Below, piece after piece: positions 16,282 to 25,912 of a stretch of DNA of 55,053 nucleotides. Source of the DNA: Azospirillum agricola (GTDB taxonomy: Bacteria; Pseudomonadota; Alphaproteobacteria; Azospirillales; Azospirillaceae); the NCBI RefSeq assembly GCF_017876095.1, contig NZ_JAGINM010000035.1, positions 1-55,053 of the forward strand, in the 5' to 3' direction. The notes under the pieces were generated by a model. The model was not told where the DNA came from. It searched no databases and was given only the letters and a program-made list of their open reading frames with translations. Every line of letters starts with the position of its first letter. Within the stretch, counting starts at the first letter, position 1. Made by a program: the position numbers and the translations under genes.

Positions 16282-16309
16282 AGTATAGGTTGCCCACTCT
16301 TTCGGACAA
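16282..16309 (-). promoter_or_regulatory. Probable sigma-70 promoter of the protease gene
   Basis: Minus strand TTGTCC (16309-16304), 16-base spacer, TATACT (16287-16282). The -10 matches five of six consensus positions. The predicted start point lies about 30 bases before the ATG at 16245, in the 79-base gap after the upstream glycosyltransferase. Confidence 0.5.
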
Positions 16310-16324
16310 GCCGCCCAACGGGGA

Positions 16325-17395
16325 TCAGCGGGCCGCGCCCATCAATGTTTCAGCCAGCCGGGGGGCGACGGCCTGGAGGCTGTAACGCTCCTCGACCAGA
16401 CGGCGGCCGGCGGCGCCCAGGCGGGCGCGCAGGGCCGGATCCGCCGCCAGCCGGGTCAGCGCCGCCGTCCATTGCCCCGGATCCGCCGCCAGGAAGCCGT
16501 TCCCGCCGTCTTGCACCAGCACGGTGTTGACCCCGACCGGCGAAGCCACCACCGGCAGCCCGGCGGCCATGTACTGGATCAGCTTGTAGCCGCATTTCCC
16601 GCGCTCCCACGGGCCGTCGGCCAGCGGCATGATGCCGGCGTCGAAGCGGGCGAGCAGGGCGGTCTCGCGCTCCTCGCTCCACGGCTCGTGCTGGATCGCG
16701 ATGCGGTCGGCGAGTCCGGGCGGTTCGGTCCCGTGCGCGCCGACCAGCAGCAGGCGGGCGTCCCCGCCCAGCGCCGCAAGCGCCTCGGCCGCCTGGTTCA
16801 GATAAGGGGCGGAGGAGGGAGAGCCCATCCAGCCGACGGTGAAGGGGCGCCCCTCCGCCGCCGGGACGGGCGGCGGGTAGCGGTCGAGGTCGATCACCGT
16901 GGGGATCTCGACCACCGACCGGGCGCCGCTGGCCTGCGCCCAGTCGGCCAGATGCGCGTTGCCGGCGATCACCAGCCGGGCGTGGCGGGCGAGGCTTTCC
17001 AGCTTGCGTCCCAGCACCGCGCGCACCGGCGCCGCGCGGTGCCGGTCGTAGCGGTGGAACCACGCGTCGTCCAGATCCATGACGTAGGGCACGCGGCCGA
17101 GCAGGGCGCGCTCGATCCCCGCCGGCAGCCAGGGCAGCGCCTCCTTCTCCAGCCAGACCAGGTCGAAGCGCCGGGCGCCCAGTATTTGCCCGACCCGCCG
17201 CGCGTAGGCGGCGGCGAGGCGGGCGGGGCTTTGCCGCCGCCCGGCGTAGAGGTCGCGCAGGTAGGAATCGTCGAACAGCGGCGCCGCCGTGACCGTCAGG
17301 CCGGCGCGTTCCAGAGCGGGCAGGAAATCGAGGAAGCGCAGCCGGCTCGACGCCCCCAGCCGGTCGTAGCGGTTGAGCAGCAGGACGGCGGTCAC
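16325..17395 (-). CDS. Glycosyltransferase family 4 (GT-B fold)
   Basis: 356 residues. The C-terminal half has the GT4 pattern GPWERGKCGYKLIQYMAAGLP, then VVASPVGVN, preceded by TVGWMGSPSSAPYL; the N-terminal half has an ASSRLRF segment typical of sugar-acceptor loops. The GTG start (17395-17393) overlaps the preceding stop as GTGA. It is third of a coupled trio (membrane protein, GT2, GT4) and presumably adds a sugar to the same glycan. Donor specificity cannot be read from sequence. Confidence 0.86.
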   Translation of the reverse strand: MTAVLLLNRYDRLGASSRLRFLDFLPALERAGLTVTAAPLFDDSYLRDLYAGRRQSPARLAAAYARRVGQILGARRFDLVWLEKEALPWLPAGIERALLGRVPYVMDLDDAWFHRYDRHRAAPVRAVLGRKLESLARHARLVIAGNAHLADWAQASGARSVVEIPTVIDLDRYPPPVPAAEGRPFTVGWMGSPSSAPYLNQAAEALAALGGDARLLLVGAHGTEPPGLADRIAIQHEPWSEERETALLARFDAGIMPLADGPWERGKCGYKLIQYMAAGLPVVASPVGVNTVLVQDGGNGFLAADPGQWTAALTRLAADPALRARLGAAGRRLVEERYSLQAVAPRLAETLMGAAR

Positions 17396-18366
17396 GCGCG
17401 CCCCCGCAGCAGGCCGGGGATCCAGCGCGGCAGGTCGGCCCACAGCCGGGCGGTGCCGCGCAGCACCTCGGCCATGTCGCCGGGCCTGCGGCGCAGCGCC
17501 GCCTGCGCCAGCCGGGCCACCGGCTCCAGCAGCAGCGTGGCGGCGCCGACGGCCAGCAGCGCCAGGGGCCCGTGATGCTTGGCGACGAATTGCAGGCGGC
17601 TGCGCAGCCCATAGAACAGGCGGGTGGCGCGCACTTGGTCGGTGGTACCGCCGCCACGGTGGTAGGCCTCGGCTCCGGCGAAATGCACCACCCGCCAGCC
17701 GGCGCGGCGCACCTGAAGGCAGAGTTCGACGTCGTCGTAATAGACGAAGAACCGCTCGTCGAAGCCGCCCACCGCCTCGAACAGGGAGCGGCGGACCAGC
17801 AGGAAGGCGCCCATCACCTGATCGACGTCGCGGGTGTCGGCGTGGTCCCATCCGGTCATGAAATGCGGTGGGAACAGGCCGGGCAGGGCGCGGTCGAGGC
17901 CGAGGCTCTGGGCGACCAGCCGGCCGGGGGTGGGGGTGCGGGCGCAGCAACGCTGGGTGTGCCCCGCCTCGTCGACCAGCCGCACGCCAAGCGCGCCGAC
18001 GCGCCCGTTGGCCGGGTCGGCCAGGAAGGCGAAGGCCGGGGCCAGCGAGTCCGCCGACAGCCGGGTGTCGGGGTTGAGGAACAGCAGCCAGTCCGCTTCC
18101 GACTTGGCCGCGCCCTGGTTGCAGGCGGCGGCGAAGCCCCGGTTCTCGGCGTTGCGCAGCACCGTCACCGGCAATCCGGGCGCCGCGTCCTCCAGGGCGT
18201 CGGCGGAGCCGTCGGCCGATGCGTTGTCGACCACCACCATGCGCTCCAGCGTGAAGCCGCCGGTCGGCGTTTGGGGTAGCGCCCGTGGCAGGGAGCCGAC
18301 GCAGTCGTGCAGCAGGGGGCCGGCGTTCCAGTTGACGGTGACGATGCGCAGGCTGGGACCGGTCAT
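17392..18366 (-). CDS. Glycosyltransferase family 2, rhamnosyltransferase-like
   Basis: 324 residues. RIVTVNWNAGPLLHDCVGSL at the N-terminus, VVVDNASADGS, the ENRGFAAACNQG motif and FLNPDTRLS in place of a classic DxD all fit the WbbL-type (rhamnosyltransferase) branch of GT2. The YDDVELCLQVRRAGW segment is the acidic catalytic region, and two hydrophobic stretches follow in the C-terminal third. The ATG overlaps the stop of the upstream membrane protein (ATGA) and its own stop overlaps the next gene (GTGA). dTDP-rhamnose as donor is a family-based guess supported by the rml genes. Confidence 0.88.
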   Translation of the reverse strand: MTGPSLRIVTVNWNAGPLLHDCVGSLPRALPQTPTGGFTLERMVVVDNASADGSADALEDAAPGLPVTVLRNAENRGFAAACNQGAAKSEADWLLFLNPDTRLSADSLAPAFAFLADPANGRVGALGVRLVDEAGHTQRCCARTPTPGRLVAQSLGLDRALPGLFPPHFMTGWDHADTRDVDQVMGAFLLVRRSLFEAVGGFDERFFVYYDDVELCLQVRRAGWRVVHFAGAEAYHRGGGTTDQVRATRLFYGLRSRLQFVAKHHGPLALLAVGAATLLLEPVARLAQAALRRRPGDMAEVLRGTARLWADLPRWIPGLLRGRA

Positions 18367-20090
18367 GGCTGGGCACCATTGTGCGGGCGTTGGTAGACCA
18401 TGACGCCGGGAACGTCCCGCCGTTCGTAGCCGTCGGCGATCAGCGCGTCGATATAGGGCTTCGCCCAGTTCTGGAACCGCGAGATCTCGGTGCCGTGGAT
18501 CGCCCAGTCGACCACGATGACGATCGGGGGCCGTGCGTCGCGCGTCGTCGCGATGGTCCGGTCGATCCAGCCGGGGTCGCGCAGCAGGAAGGAATCGTCG
18601 ACGAAATACTCCCGCAGCAGCATCCGCCGCCCGGTCATGAAGGCCATGCCCGGACAATAAGGCACGCAGACGATGCGGTCGCCGGGGGCGGACCCGGCCT
18701 CGATCAACTCACGCACGCCTTCCAACTGCTGACGCTCGCCCGGATTGAGGCGCACACCCGCGACATTGCGGGCGGTGAAGGGCTCGGTCCGGGCGAGGGA
18801 GGCGGCGATGGAGCCGGTGCCGGGCGTCGTCAGCCCGACCCGCAGATAGACCGCCGCGATGGCCAATGGCAGGACGGCCAGGATGCCGGCGGCGAGCCGG
18901 CCCCCGCCGCTTGGGGCCAAGGCGCGAAGCTCCGCCACCAGCGTGCAGCCCAGCACCAGAAACCCCGGCATGAAGTTCGCCACATGGGCCAGATCGGGCC
19001 GGAAGACGAAGTAATGTGGCCAGGTCGCCAGGGCGCCGGCCAGCACCACCAGCAGGACCGGCAGTCGCTCGACCCCGCCCGGCCGAAACAGACGCAGCGT
19101 GGCGATCAGGACGAAGAGGCCGATGATCAGCACCGGGCCATAGACCAGGACCGCCATCGGGGCGTCGGACGGCCCCGACCAAGGACCGGACCACAGCGCC
19201 GACAGCGGCGGTCGGGGCAGGAGAGTGCCGGCGCCGCGGGCATGGGCCGCTACCGTTTCCGACACGGTCACGGCGGGGTGGAACACGGCCAGCAGGTAAT
19301 CCAGGATGATGACCGGGTAGCGCAAGGTCTCCATCGCCACGAGGTCGAGATAGCCGCGCGCCGCCGCCCGGATCAACACCGGAGCCTGGACGGCCAGGAT
19401 CGTGACCAGCGCCGCTCCGGTCAGGAGCGCGAAATGCCGCAGCCGTCCGGTCTGTGCATGCCCGCGATCCCGCCTGCCCAGGCCTCGTCCGAACAACGCC
19501 CCCAGCAGCACCAGCCCGAACAGTGGCATGGCGAAGAGGAAGCCGAAATCGGGCCGGATCTGGAAGGTGACCGACAGCGCCGCCGCCGGAAGCAGCAGAT
19601 CGGCCGCCCGCATGCCGCGCCAGCGTTCGGCCAGCCGCACCTGGAGGAAGACGTTGAGAAGCGTGCAGAAGGCGTAGAAGGCGGTGGGCGGGAAGGCCGG
19701 CGCCGTCACCGCGACCGCCGCCGCCGCCATGGCGAGGCCCTGGCTGCGGGTGACCCGCGCGACCGTGGCGTAGACCAGCAGCGAGGTGGCGGTGATCAGC
19801 GTGTAGAAGATCAATTGCACGGCATGCCAGTCCGGCCCGCTCACCGTGAACAGCAGTTGGCCGAGCTTGAACCACATCAGCCCGTAGGAATAGCTCATCG
19901 CGTGCGGGTCGGTGCCGAGCAGCAGCTCGTAGGCGACCTGGGCGTAATGGCCGTCGTCGGCGGTGTTCAGTCCGCTGTCGATGAAGAGCTGGTAGTAGCC
20001 CAGCGACGCGGCCAGCACCGCCAGCAGCCCGGCGGCCGTGGCGAGGCCTGCCGGACGGGCGGCGCGCCGGATGGAAAGGGCGTGGGTCAT
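18363..20090 (-). CDS. Polytopic membrane protein, GT-C glycosyltransferase-like
   Basis: 575 residues with roughly ten hydrophobic segments and a soluble C-terminal tail of about 130 residues. The first periplasmic loop contains an acidic motif (NTADDGHYAQ), the position where GT39/PMT-type GT-C enzymes carry catalytic Asp residues. There is no close resemblance to a named family that I can verify, so assignment as a lipid-linked sugar transferase rests on topology, this motif and its overlap with two glycosyltransferase genes. A polysaccharide polymerase-like protein is an alternative. It is first in the three-gene leftward unit. Confidence 0.75.
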   Translation of the reverse strand: MTHALSIRRAARPAGLATAAGLLAVLAASLGYYQLFIDSGLNTADDGHYAQVAYELLLGTDPHAMSYSYGLMWFKLGQLLFTVSGPDWHAVQLIFYTLITATSLLVYATVARVTRSQGLAMAAAAVAVTAPAFPPTAFYAFCTLLNVFLQVRLAERWRGMRAADLLLPAAALSVTFQIRPDFGFLFAMPLFGLVLLGALFGRGLGRRDRGHAQTGRLRHFALLTGAALVTILAVQAPVLIRAAARGYLDLVAMETLRYPVIILDYLLAVFHPAVTVSETVAAHARGAGTLLPRPPLSALWSGPWSGPSDAPMAVLVYGPVLIIGLFVLIATLRLFRPGGVERLPVLLVVLAGALATWPHYFVFRPDLAHVANFMPGFLVLGCTLVAELRALAPSGGGRLAAGILAVLPLAIAAVYLRVGLTTPGTGSIAASLARTEPFTARNVAGVRLNPGERQQLEGVRELIEAGSAPGDRIVCVPYCPGMAFMTGRRMLLREYFVDDSFLLRDPGWIDRTIATTRDARPPIVIVVDWAIHGTEISRFQNWAKPYIDALIADGYERRDVPGVMVYQRPHNGAQP

Positions 20091-20464
20091 GGCGTGCGGT
20101 CGGCTCCGGGCACTGTCTTGGGGAAGGCGTCGCCTCGCAACATGCGCTTGATAACATCCCCGGACATCCGGCGCCGATCCTTACGAGCCCGGACCGTGAA
20201 GCCGGGGGAACGCTGCGGGAAGGTTCGGCGGGACGCTTTCGAAGGGCCCGCATCCTATACGATACCGCTTCATGGCGGGTCAATTGCGGGGCCCCGACGG
20301 TCGGCCCTTGCGCGAAGTAACGCTTGATCCGTCATCGAAACCACCCAACGATGCAACATTCCTCGCCCTTTCCGACGGGATTCGGCCGAGGGGCTGCGGC
20401 CATCCATCCCAGAGCGTCGCGTCGGGGTGGCAGACTCTGAAAAATTGACAGGAAGCATTGAACC
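20091..20464. other. 374-base divergent intergenic region, no gene
   Basis: Lies between the leftward membrane-protein gene and the rightward AT-rich hypothetical gene. No ORF with coding character was recognised. A TTGACA at about 20446 is too close to the ATG at 20465 to serve as its -35. Promoters for both flanking genes are expected here but none is convincing. Confidence 0.6.
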
Positions 20465-22039
20465 ATGTTGGCGAATATCGCGAATTCTCTTTTGCAGAGC
20501 GGCAAGGAGAGGGAGGCGGCTGTTCTGTACAAGATTTCACTGTGCTTCGACCCTCAAGATGGGGAAGCGCTCTATCGTCTTGGTCTTCTTCAGTTGAAGG
20601 ACGTATCTGATAGTGCCGGTGCTTGTCTAATCCGGCGGGCGATTTTGTTCAGAGGTGTCGATCCGGTTTCAATAAAAGAAATAATGCTGTCTGTTAACGA
20701 TATTTATGTTGCTTCTATAGGGAATTGCACGGAAAAAAATAGCGAAATACAAAGAATAAATAATCTCAATAAAATTGAAATACTGATCAGTGTGATAAAG
20801 ATCGTACCAATACTGTATGCTGCTGCCATATATTTGGCGGGGAAAATTGGGAAATATGATGTTGCTCGAAAGTATGTTATGGAAAGCCTCTCAATTGAAT
20901 TGCCAATCGATAGAGGTAACTTGCTTACCTTGATGCGCTCAGGACTTTATCTGATTTCCATGGCGGAGGCTGATGATGAGGTTATTGATTCTCTTTATAA
21001 AAAATCTCAAGTCCTTTTGAGGGGAGGAGAGAATAGCGATGTGGCATATTTTTGCGTTCTCTATAAAAAATATCATGATGGAAAGGATCTATTGTCACAA
21101 GGCTTGGCAAAAAAAGCCAGGAAGAAACTTGGAGATAAAGAATTTTTCGGAAGTAACTTAATGAATACGTGGCATATATGCCGATATGACGATGCTTTCT
21201 TTCGGAATGTTAAATCCTATGATGTGATGGCCGCGTTAATCGGGCCGATCAGGCATGAGAAGCGCCTTCCTGAGAGCGACAAGCCGGTGATTTTGGTCAG
21301 TTGCGATGCGCGGTATCTCGAAATACTTGGCGTGAAGCTTCTTGAATCCATTCGTCTGGTCGGAGCGCATGGAAATGTCCATCTCCATGTCATCAATGCG
21401 ACGGAGCGTTCGCGCGACATCGTCGCGGAGATCGAATCATCGTCCGGAGCCAGTCTCGGTCTTTCCACCGAGGAGACGTCGAACATATGGAAAGGCTCCG
21501 CCCTTCATAAGCAGGCCGCTTTCATCAAAACCTACTATGCGTGCGCCCGCTTCATCCGAATTCCGGAATTCTCCCGCTTTTACGGCCGGCCGATTGTTCA
21601 GATCGATACGGACTGCCTGCTGACCTCCGACCTGCTGGAACTGCCCATCTGCAACCATGGGGCGGATGTGGGCTTCTTGTTCGACGGTATCAGGACGGGG
21701 CCGGCAAGGCAGTTCAACGCGACGTTCTTCTTCCTGAACAACCATGCCAAGTCCCTGGAATATGCGGAACTCGTGGCCCGCTACGTTGCGCATTTCATTG
21801 TGTTCGATATTCCGCTTTGGGGCCTCGATCAGGCGGCCCTGTATTGCGTCTACAAATACATGCAACGGCACGGGACCGAACCGACGACCGCCAGCATCCC
21901 GTCCTGGGAACTGTTCCAGCATCTTGTCGCGTCCGGTGAGGACAGCATGGAGGGGAAGATCCGCAGACTCGACGAGCGGCTCGCGGCCCTTCGCACGGAG
22001 GTTGCGGCCGGCCGCGTGCCGGCGACCGCCCTGTCCTGA
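20465..22039 (+). CDS. Putative glycosyltransferase with TPR-like N-terminus; composition mosaic
   Basis: 524 residues. The N-terminal third has helical TPR-like spacing (SGKEREAAVLYKISLCFDPQDGEALYRLG). The C-terminal 260 residues look like a GT-A domain: KPVILVSCDARYLEILG, the DxD-type motif QIDTDCLLTSDL, FNATFFFLNN and GLDQAALY, resembling the GT8-like pattern of Asp-x-Asp then a later Asp-Gln. That assignment is moderate. The first about 750 bases are AT-rich (17 G+C of 60 at 20701-20760) while the rest is GC-rich (36 of 60 at 21601-21660), so the gene appears to be a recombinant or a recently acquired head joined to a resident tail. It heads a rightward three-gene set. Confidence 0.7.
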   Translation: MLANIANSLLQSGKEREAAVLYKISLCFDPQDGEALYRLGLLQLKDVSDSAGACLIRRAILFRGVDPVSIKEIMLSVNDIYVASIGNCTEKNSEIQRINNLNKIEILISVIKIVPILYAAAIYLAGKIGKYDVARKYVMESLSIELPIDRGNLLTLMRSGLYLISMAEADDEVIDSLYKKSQVLLRGGENSDVAYFCVLYKKYHDGKDLLSQGLAKKARKKLGDKEFFGSNLMNTWHICRYDDAFFRNVKSYDVMAALIGPIRHEKRLPESDKPVILVSCDARYLEILGVKLLESIRLVGAHGNVHLHVINATERSRDIVAEIESSSGASLGLSTEETSNIWKGSALHKQAAFIKTYYACARFIRIPEFSRFYGRPIVQIDTDCLLTSDLLELPICNHGADVGFLFDGIRTGPARQFNATFFFLNNHAKSLEYAELVARYVAHFIVFDIPLWGLDQAALYCVYKYMQRHGTEPTTASIPSWELFQHLVASGEDSMEGKIRRLDERLAALRTEVAAGRVPATALS

Positions 22040-22127
22040 GCCGTGGAGGCTGTTGAAGCCTTTGGAACATCGGGATAGGGTGCCGCCCGCGTCGCGCGGC
22101 GCATTCCTCCAGTCCGATCGGGTCGTC

Positions 22128-24056
22128 ATGGCAACCGTCGCCGAAGCCTTGCAGGTCGCAGTCGATCACCATAGGGCGGACCGTCTCGACCAAGCGGGGG
22201 AGATCTACCGCCGCATCCTGGCCGTGGACGCCCGCAACGGCCAAGCCCTGCATCTGCTGGGGCTGGTCGAGCGCCGGCTGGGCAACGGCGAACGGGCGAT
22301 CGAATTGATCGCCCAAGCGGCCGGCATCCTGCCCGACGTCGCGGAGATACCGGCCAACCTCGGCAACGCCTACCGCGCCGCCGGGCGCATCGACGAGGCC
22401 GCCGCCGCCTACCGCCGCTCGATCGTGGTCCAACCCGACCTGTCGGGTGGTTATTACAACCAGGGCGTCCTGCTGTGCGGCCAAGGCGGTCCCCGGGCTC
22501 AGGCGGAGGCGATCGTCGCGCTGCAGCGGACGCGCATCCTGGTCCCCGACAATCCGGACGTCCATCACGACCTCGCCATCGCGCACAAGCAGGCGGTGCG
22601 GTTGGACGAGGCGATCGCGGGCCAGCGGCGTGCCCTGGCCTTGCGGCCGGACTTTGCGGCGGCCTGGATGACCCTGGGCAACGCCCTGACCGAGTTCGGC
22701 GACATCGACCGGGCGTTGGCCGCCTACGCCCGGTCCTTGCGGGTGCAATGGTCCTCCGGCGACGTCCATTACAATTACGGCAACGTCCTGTACGCGGCCG
22801 GCCGGCTGGAGGCCGCCGCGGTCCATTACCGGCACGCCATCGACGGTGGCTTGGCCGCGGCCCTGGTGCGGGAGGCGGCGGTCCTCATCGACCTGGGGCG
22901 GGACGCCGAGGCGGAGGCCAGCCTGCGCGCCGCCCTGTCGGTCCCCGGCGGCGACGTCCCGACCGCCATCGACATGCTGGCCGCCCTGTTCATCCGGCAG
23001 GAACGGCTGGACGAGGCTCGGCATTTCTTCAGCACCTTCCGCCATCCCCATTCCAACCCGCCGACCATCTTCGCGGCGGAATGCCTGACCGCCCTTGCGG
23101 AAACCTATCTGGCGGAAGGGCGCGACGCCGATGCCCTGGCGCTGCTGAACCGGGTCAACAGCCACGGCAGCCGCTATTTCACGGTGAAGTCGGTCGCCAG
23201 CCTGCGCCGCACGCTGGCCGGGATGAGCCTGGAACTGAAGCGTCCCGTCAACCCGGATCCCGATCGGCCGCGCGTCGGCTCCTCCTCGCTGGCGACGCAT
23301 GGGCGCTTCGCCCACAACGTCTTCGAATACATGCTGGTGCGGCTCTACGCCGAGACCTACGGCCTGACGGTCGAGACGCCGGACTGGGTCGGCGGCTATT
23401 ACTTCGAGATCAACGACCCGGCCCCGAGCGGCCCGCTACGCCCGCGCTTCTTTCCGCGCCGGATCGTCAACGAGCTGGTCGAGCGGCCTTCCGACACACC
23501 GCTGATCGACTGCGACATCCTGTCGCCGCTCGGCCCTTACCAGTATCTGGAGCGCCACCGCGCGCGCATCCAGTCCTGGTTCCGGCCCCGGTCGGTGTGG
23601 ACGCCCTGGATCGCCCCGGCGGTGGAACGGCTGCGGGCGCTGGGAAACACGGTCGTCGCCCTGCACATCCGGCGCGGCGACTTCGTCCTCTTCCGCTACA
23701 CCATCACCGAGACGGATTGGTATGTGGACTGGCTGCGGACGATCTGGGACGGGCTGGACAAGCCGGTGCTCTACATCGCGTCGGACGATCCCGCCATCGT
23801 CGCGGACTTCGCCGCCTTCAACCCGCTGACCCTGGCCGATGTCGCCGAGCCTTGGGCGGGGCTGGAGTATCTCCAGGACTTCCATGTGCTGGCCAACGCC
23901 GACATCCTGGGCGTCAGCGCGCAGAGCGGGTTCAGCCGGCTGGCGGCCCTGCTGAACACTCGCGCCCACCTGTTCGTTGAACCGGAGGCCGAGGCGGGGC
24001 GCGTACAACCCTATTCCCCCTGGACGCCCGACGATGTTCCGGGTGGCGTTGCCTGA
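22128..24056 (+). CDS. TPR protein with GT11-like (fucosyltransferase-type) C-terminal domain
   Basis: 642 residues. TPR units of about 34 residues fill the first 350 (AGEIYRRILAVDARNGQALH, then ANLGNAYRAAGRIDEAAAAY and similar). The C-terminal part from about 385 has HGRFAHNVFEYMLVRLYAE and VVALHIRRGDF, the Hx(R/I)RRxD(F/Y) loop that binds GDP-sugar in GT11 alpha-1,2-fucosyltransferases, then SDDPAIVADF and SAQSGFSRLAAL. The ATG at 22128 was chosen because the homology begins there; the frame is open upstream but that stretch shadows the previous gene. If the donor is a GDP-6-deoxyhexose, the GDP-mannose dehydratases at 25913-27981 could supply it. Confidence 0.82.
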   Translation: MATVAEALQVAVDHHRADRLDQAGEIYRRILAVDARNGQALHLLGLVERRLGNGERAIELIAQAAGILPDVAEIPANLGNAYRAAGRIDEAAAAYRRSIVVQPDLSGGYYNQGVLLCGQGGPRAQAEAIVALQRTRILVPDNPDVHHDLAIAHKQAVRLDEAIAGQRRALALRPDFAAAWMTLGNALTEFGDIDRALAAYARSLRVQWSSGDVHYNYGNVLYAAGRLEAAAVHYRHAIDGGLAAALVREAAVLIDLGRDAEAEASLRAALSVPGGDVPTAIDMLAALFIRQERLDEARHFFSTFRHPHSNPPTIFAAECLTALAETYLAEGRDADALALLNRVNSHGSRYFTVKSVASLRRTLAGMSLELKRPVNPDPDRPRVGSSSLATHGRFAHNVFEYMLVRLYAETYGLTVETPDWVGGYYFEINDPAPSGPLRPRFFPRRIVNELVERPSDTPLIDCDILSPLGPYQYLERHRARIQSWFRPRSVWTPWIAPAVERLRALGNTVVALHIRRGDFVLFRYTITETDWYVDWLRTIWDGLDKPVLYIASDDPAIVADFAAFNPLTLADVAEPWAGLEYLQDFHVLANADILGVSAQSGFSRLAALLNTRAHLFVEPEAEAGRVQPYSPWTPDDVPGGVA

Positions 24057-24084
24057 CCGGGCGGATCCGAAGAAGACGGTATGG

Positions 24085-25872
24085 ATGATGGAACACACCA
24101 CGCAGCATGCCGCCGGGCTCTACCGGGCGGGACAGATCGAACAGGCGCTGACGGTGCTGGACACGGTCCTGCGGGCGGTCCCGCAGGACTGGATGGCGCA
24201 CAACATGCGTGGCGTGATCCTGTGCCGGCTGGGCCGGTCCGCCGAGGCGGAGCCCATCTTCAAGCGCATCCTGACGGTCGATCCCGGCTTCGCCGAGGGT
24301 TGGTTCAACCTGGGGCTCGCCCGCCGTGCCCTGGGCGCGGTCGAGGGCGCGGTGCGCGGCCTGCGCAGGGCCGTGCTGCTCCAGCCGTCGCAGCCGGCCT
24401 TCAGTTCCGAGCTGGGGGTTTTCCAGCACGGGCAGGGCGTCCTCGACGATGCCGTCCGGCATCTGGGGCGTCTCGTCCTGCTCCGGCCCGATCAGGCTCC
24501 GGATTGTCTGAACGTCGCCGTCTCGCTGATGTCGAACAGCTTCTACGCCGAGGCGGAGCGGTTCCTGCGCCGTGGGCTGACGCTCGATCCCGACGGGGTC
24601 GACCTCGCCATGCGGCTTGGGCAGGTCCTGCTGTCCCAGGGCCGCAGCGGTGAGGCGCGTGACCTTCTGGAACCGCTGGCGCGGCGGGTCTCCGGCAACG
24701 CCGAGGTCGACCGCACCCTGGACCGCGCCCGTCTCGCTTGCGCCATATCCGGCGACGAGGAACGGACCGAGCTGCCCGGCGGGGTGGTCGTGCGTGGCCC
24801 CTTTTCGGTCCTGTCGGGCTACGGCGACCTTGCCCAGCGTTTCGTGCGCAGCATGGCCGGGCAGGGCATGCCCCTGCGGCTGTTGGGCCTGACCGGGACC
24901 GAGGACTGGCGTCCGCCGGAAGGCGGGGCCGATGCGCCCATCCGTCCGCGCGCCGCGCTGAGCTTCCTCACCCCGCTGCTGGTCGAGCCGATCCCCGGCG
25001 TGCCGACCGTCAACTACACCATGTTCGAGGGCACCAGCATCCCGCCCAGCTGGGCGCGCGCCAACGCCGCCCACGATCTGGTGGTGGTGCCGACCGAGTC
25101 CTCGCGGCTGGCCTGGATCGAGGCCGGGCATCCCGAAGACCGGCTGCGGGTCTGCCCGCCCGGCATCCAGCCCCATCCGGGCGACGAGGCCGAGGCTCCG
25201 CGCGGGGTCATCGGACCCGGCGGGCGGCCCATCGCCGATTTCCGTGTGCGGATCCTGAACATCTCGGATTTCATCGCCCGCAAGAACATCGATGGGCTCC
25301 TGCGGGTCTGGCTGCGGGCGACGCGCGCCGACGACGACGCGATCCTGATCCTGAAGCTTGGCAAGGGCGGCCCGACCCTGAACCAGGATGTCGGCCACCT
25401 GCTGGAGCGGACGATGCGCCACGTCGGCCGCCGTTTCGATGAGGCGGCCCCCATCGCCGCGATGATGGGGCGTTACGACGAGAACGGCATTTCCAGCCTC
25501 TACGCGCTCGCCACCCATTACTGGAGCCTGTCGCACGGCGAGGGCTGGGACCTGCCGATCACGCGGGCCGGGGCCAAGGGCTTGGGGCTGATCGCACCGA
25601 GGAACAGCGCCTACACCGCCTATCTCGACGACGAGATCGCGCATCTGATCCCCTGCACGACCGGTCCGGCCCGCATGCCCTACAGCGATGCCATCTACCC
25701 GCCGTTCCAGGGAATCGACTGGTGGCATCCCGACGAGGACGTCGCCGCCGACCTGCTGACCAAGGTTGTGCGCGGCGGGCTGGAGCCGCGCGACCCGCGC
25801 CCCCGCCTTCTCGAACGCTTTGCGTGGGAACGTCGGACGCGCGATCTGCTCGGCGTCCTGGACGAGGTCTGA
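24085..25872 (+). CDS. TPR protein with GT4-like glycosyltransferase domain
   Basis: 595 residues from ATG 24085 (ATG 24034, overlapping the previous gene, is possible). TPR repeats occupy about 1-220 (GQIEQALTVLDTVLRAVPQD, then AEAEPIFKRILTVDPGFAEGWFNLG). The remainder is GT-B-like: NYTMFEGTSIPPSW, VVVPTESSRLAWIEAG, a central NISDFIARKNIDGLLR segment where GT4 proteins begin their C-terminal domain, and the SHGEGWDLPITRAGAKGLG nucleotide-sugar motif. It begins 28 bases after the GT11-like gene and ends 40 bases from the convergent GMD paralogue. Confidence 0.82.
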   Translation: MMEHTTQHAAGLYRAGQIEQALTVLDTVLRAVPQDWMAHNMRGVILCRLGRSAEAEPIFKRILTVDPGFAEGWFNLGLARRALGAVEGAVRGLRRAVLLQPSQPAFSSELGVFQHGQGVLDDAVRHLGRLVLLRPDQAPDCLNVAVSLMSNSFYAEAERFLRRGLTLDPDGVDLAMRLGQVLLSQGRSGEARDLLEPLARRVSGNAEVDRTLDRARLACAISGDEERTELPGGVVVRGPFSVLSGYGDLAQRFVRSMAGQGMPLRLLGLTGTEDWRPPEGGADAPIRPRAALSFLTPLLVEPIPGVPTVNYTMFEGTSIPPSWARANAAHDLVVVPTESSRLAWIEAGHPEDRLRVCPPGIQPHPGDEAEAPRGVIGPGGRPIADFRVRILNISDFIARKNIDGLLRVWLRATRADDDAILILKLGKGGPTLNQDVGHLLERTMRHVGRRFDEAAPIAAMMGRYDENGISSLYALATHYWSLSHGEGWDLPITRAGAKGLGLIAPRNSAYTAYLDDEIAHLIPCTTGPARMPYSDAIYPPFQGIDWWHPDEDVAADLLTKVVRGGLEPRDPRPRLLERFAWERRTRDLLGVLDEV

Positions 25873-25912
25873 GCGGGCTTGGCGGGTGGGGCTTGGAGCG
25901 GCGCGGTCGGGA

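Noticed and set aside
20446..20451. TTGACA just before the gene at 20465
   Set aside because: Too close to the ATG to be a -35 element for it; no -10 at a suitable distance upstream of the start.
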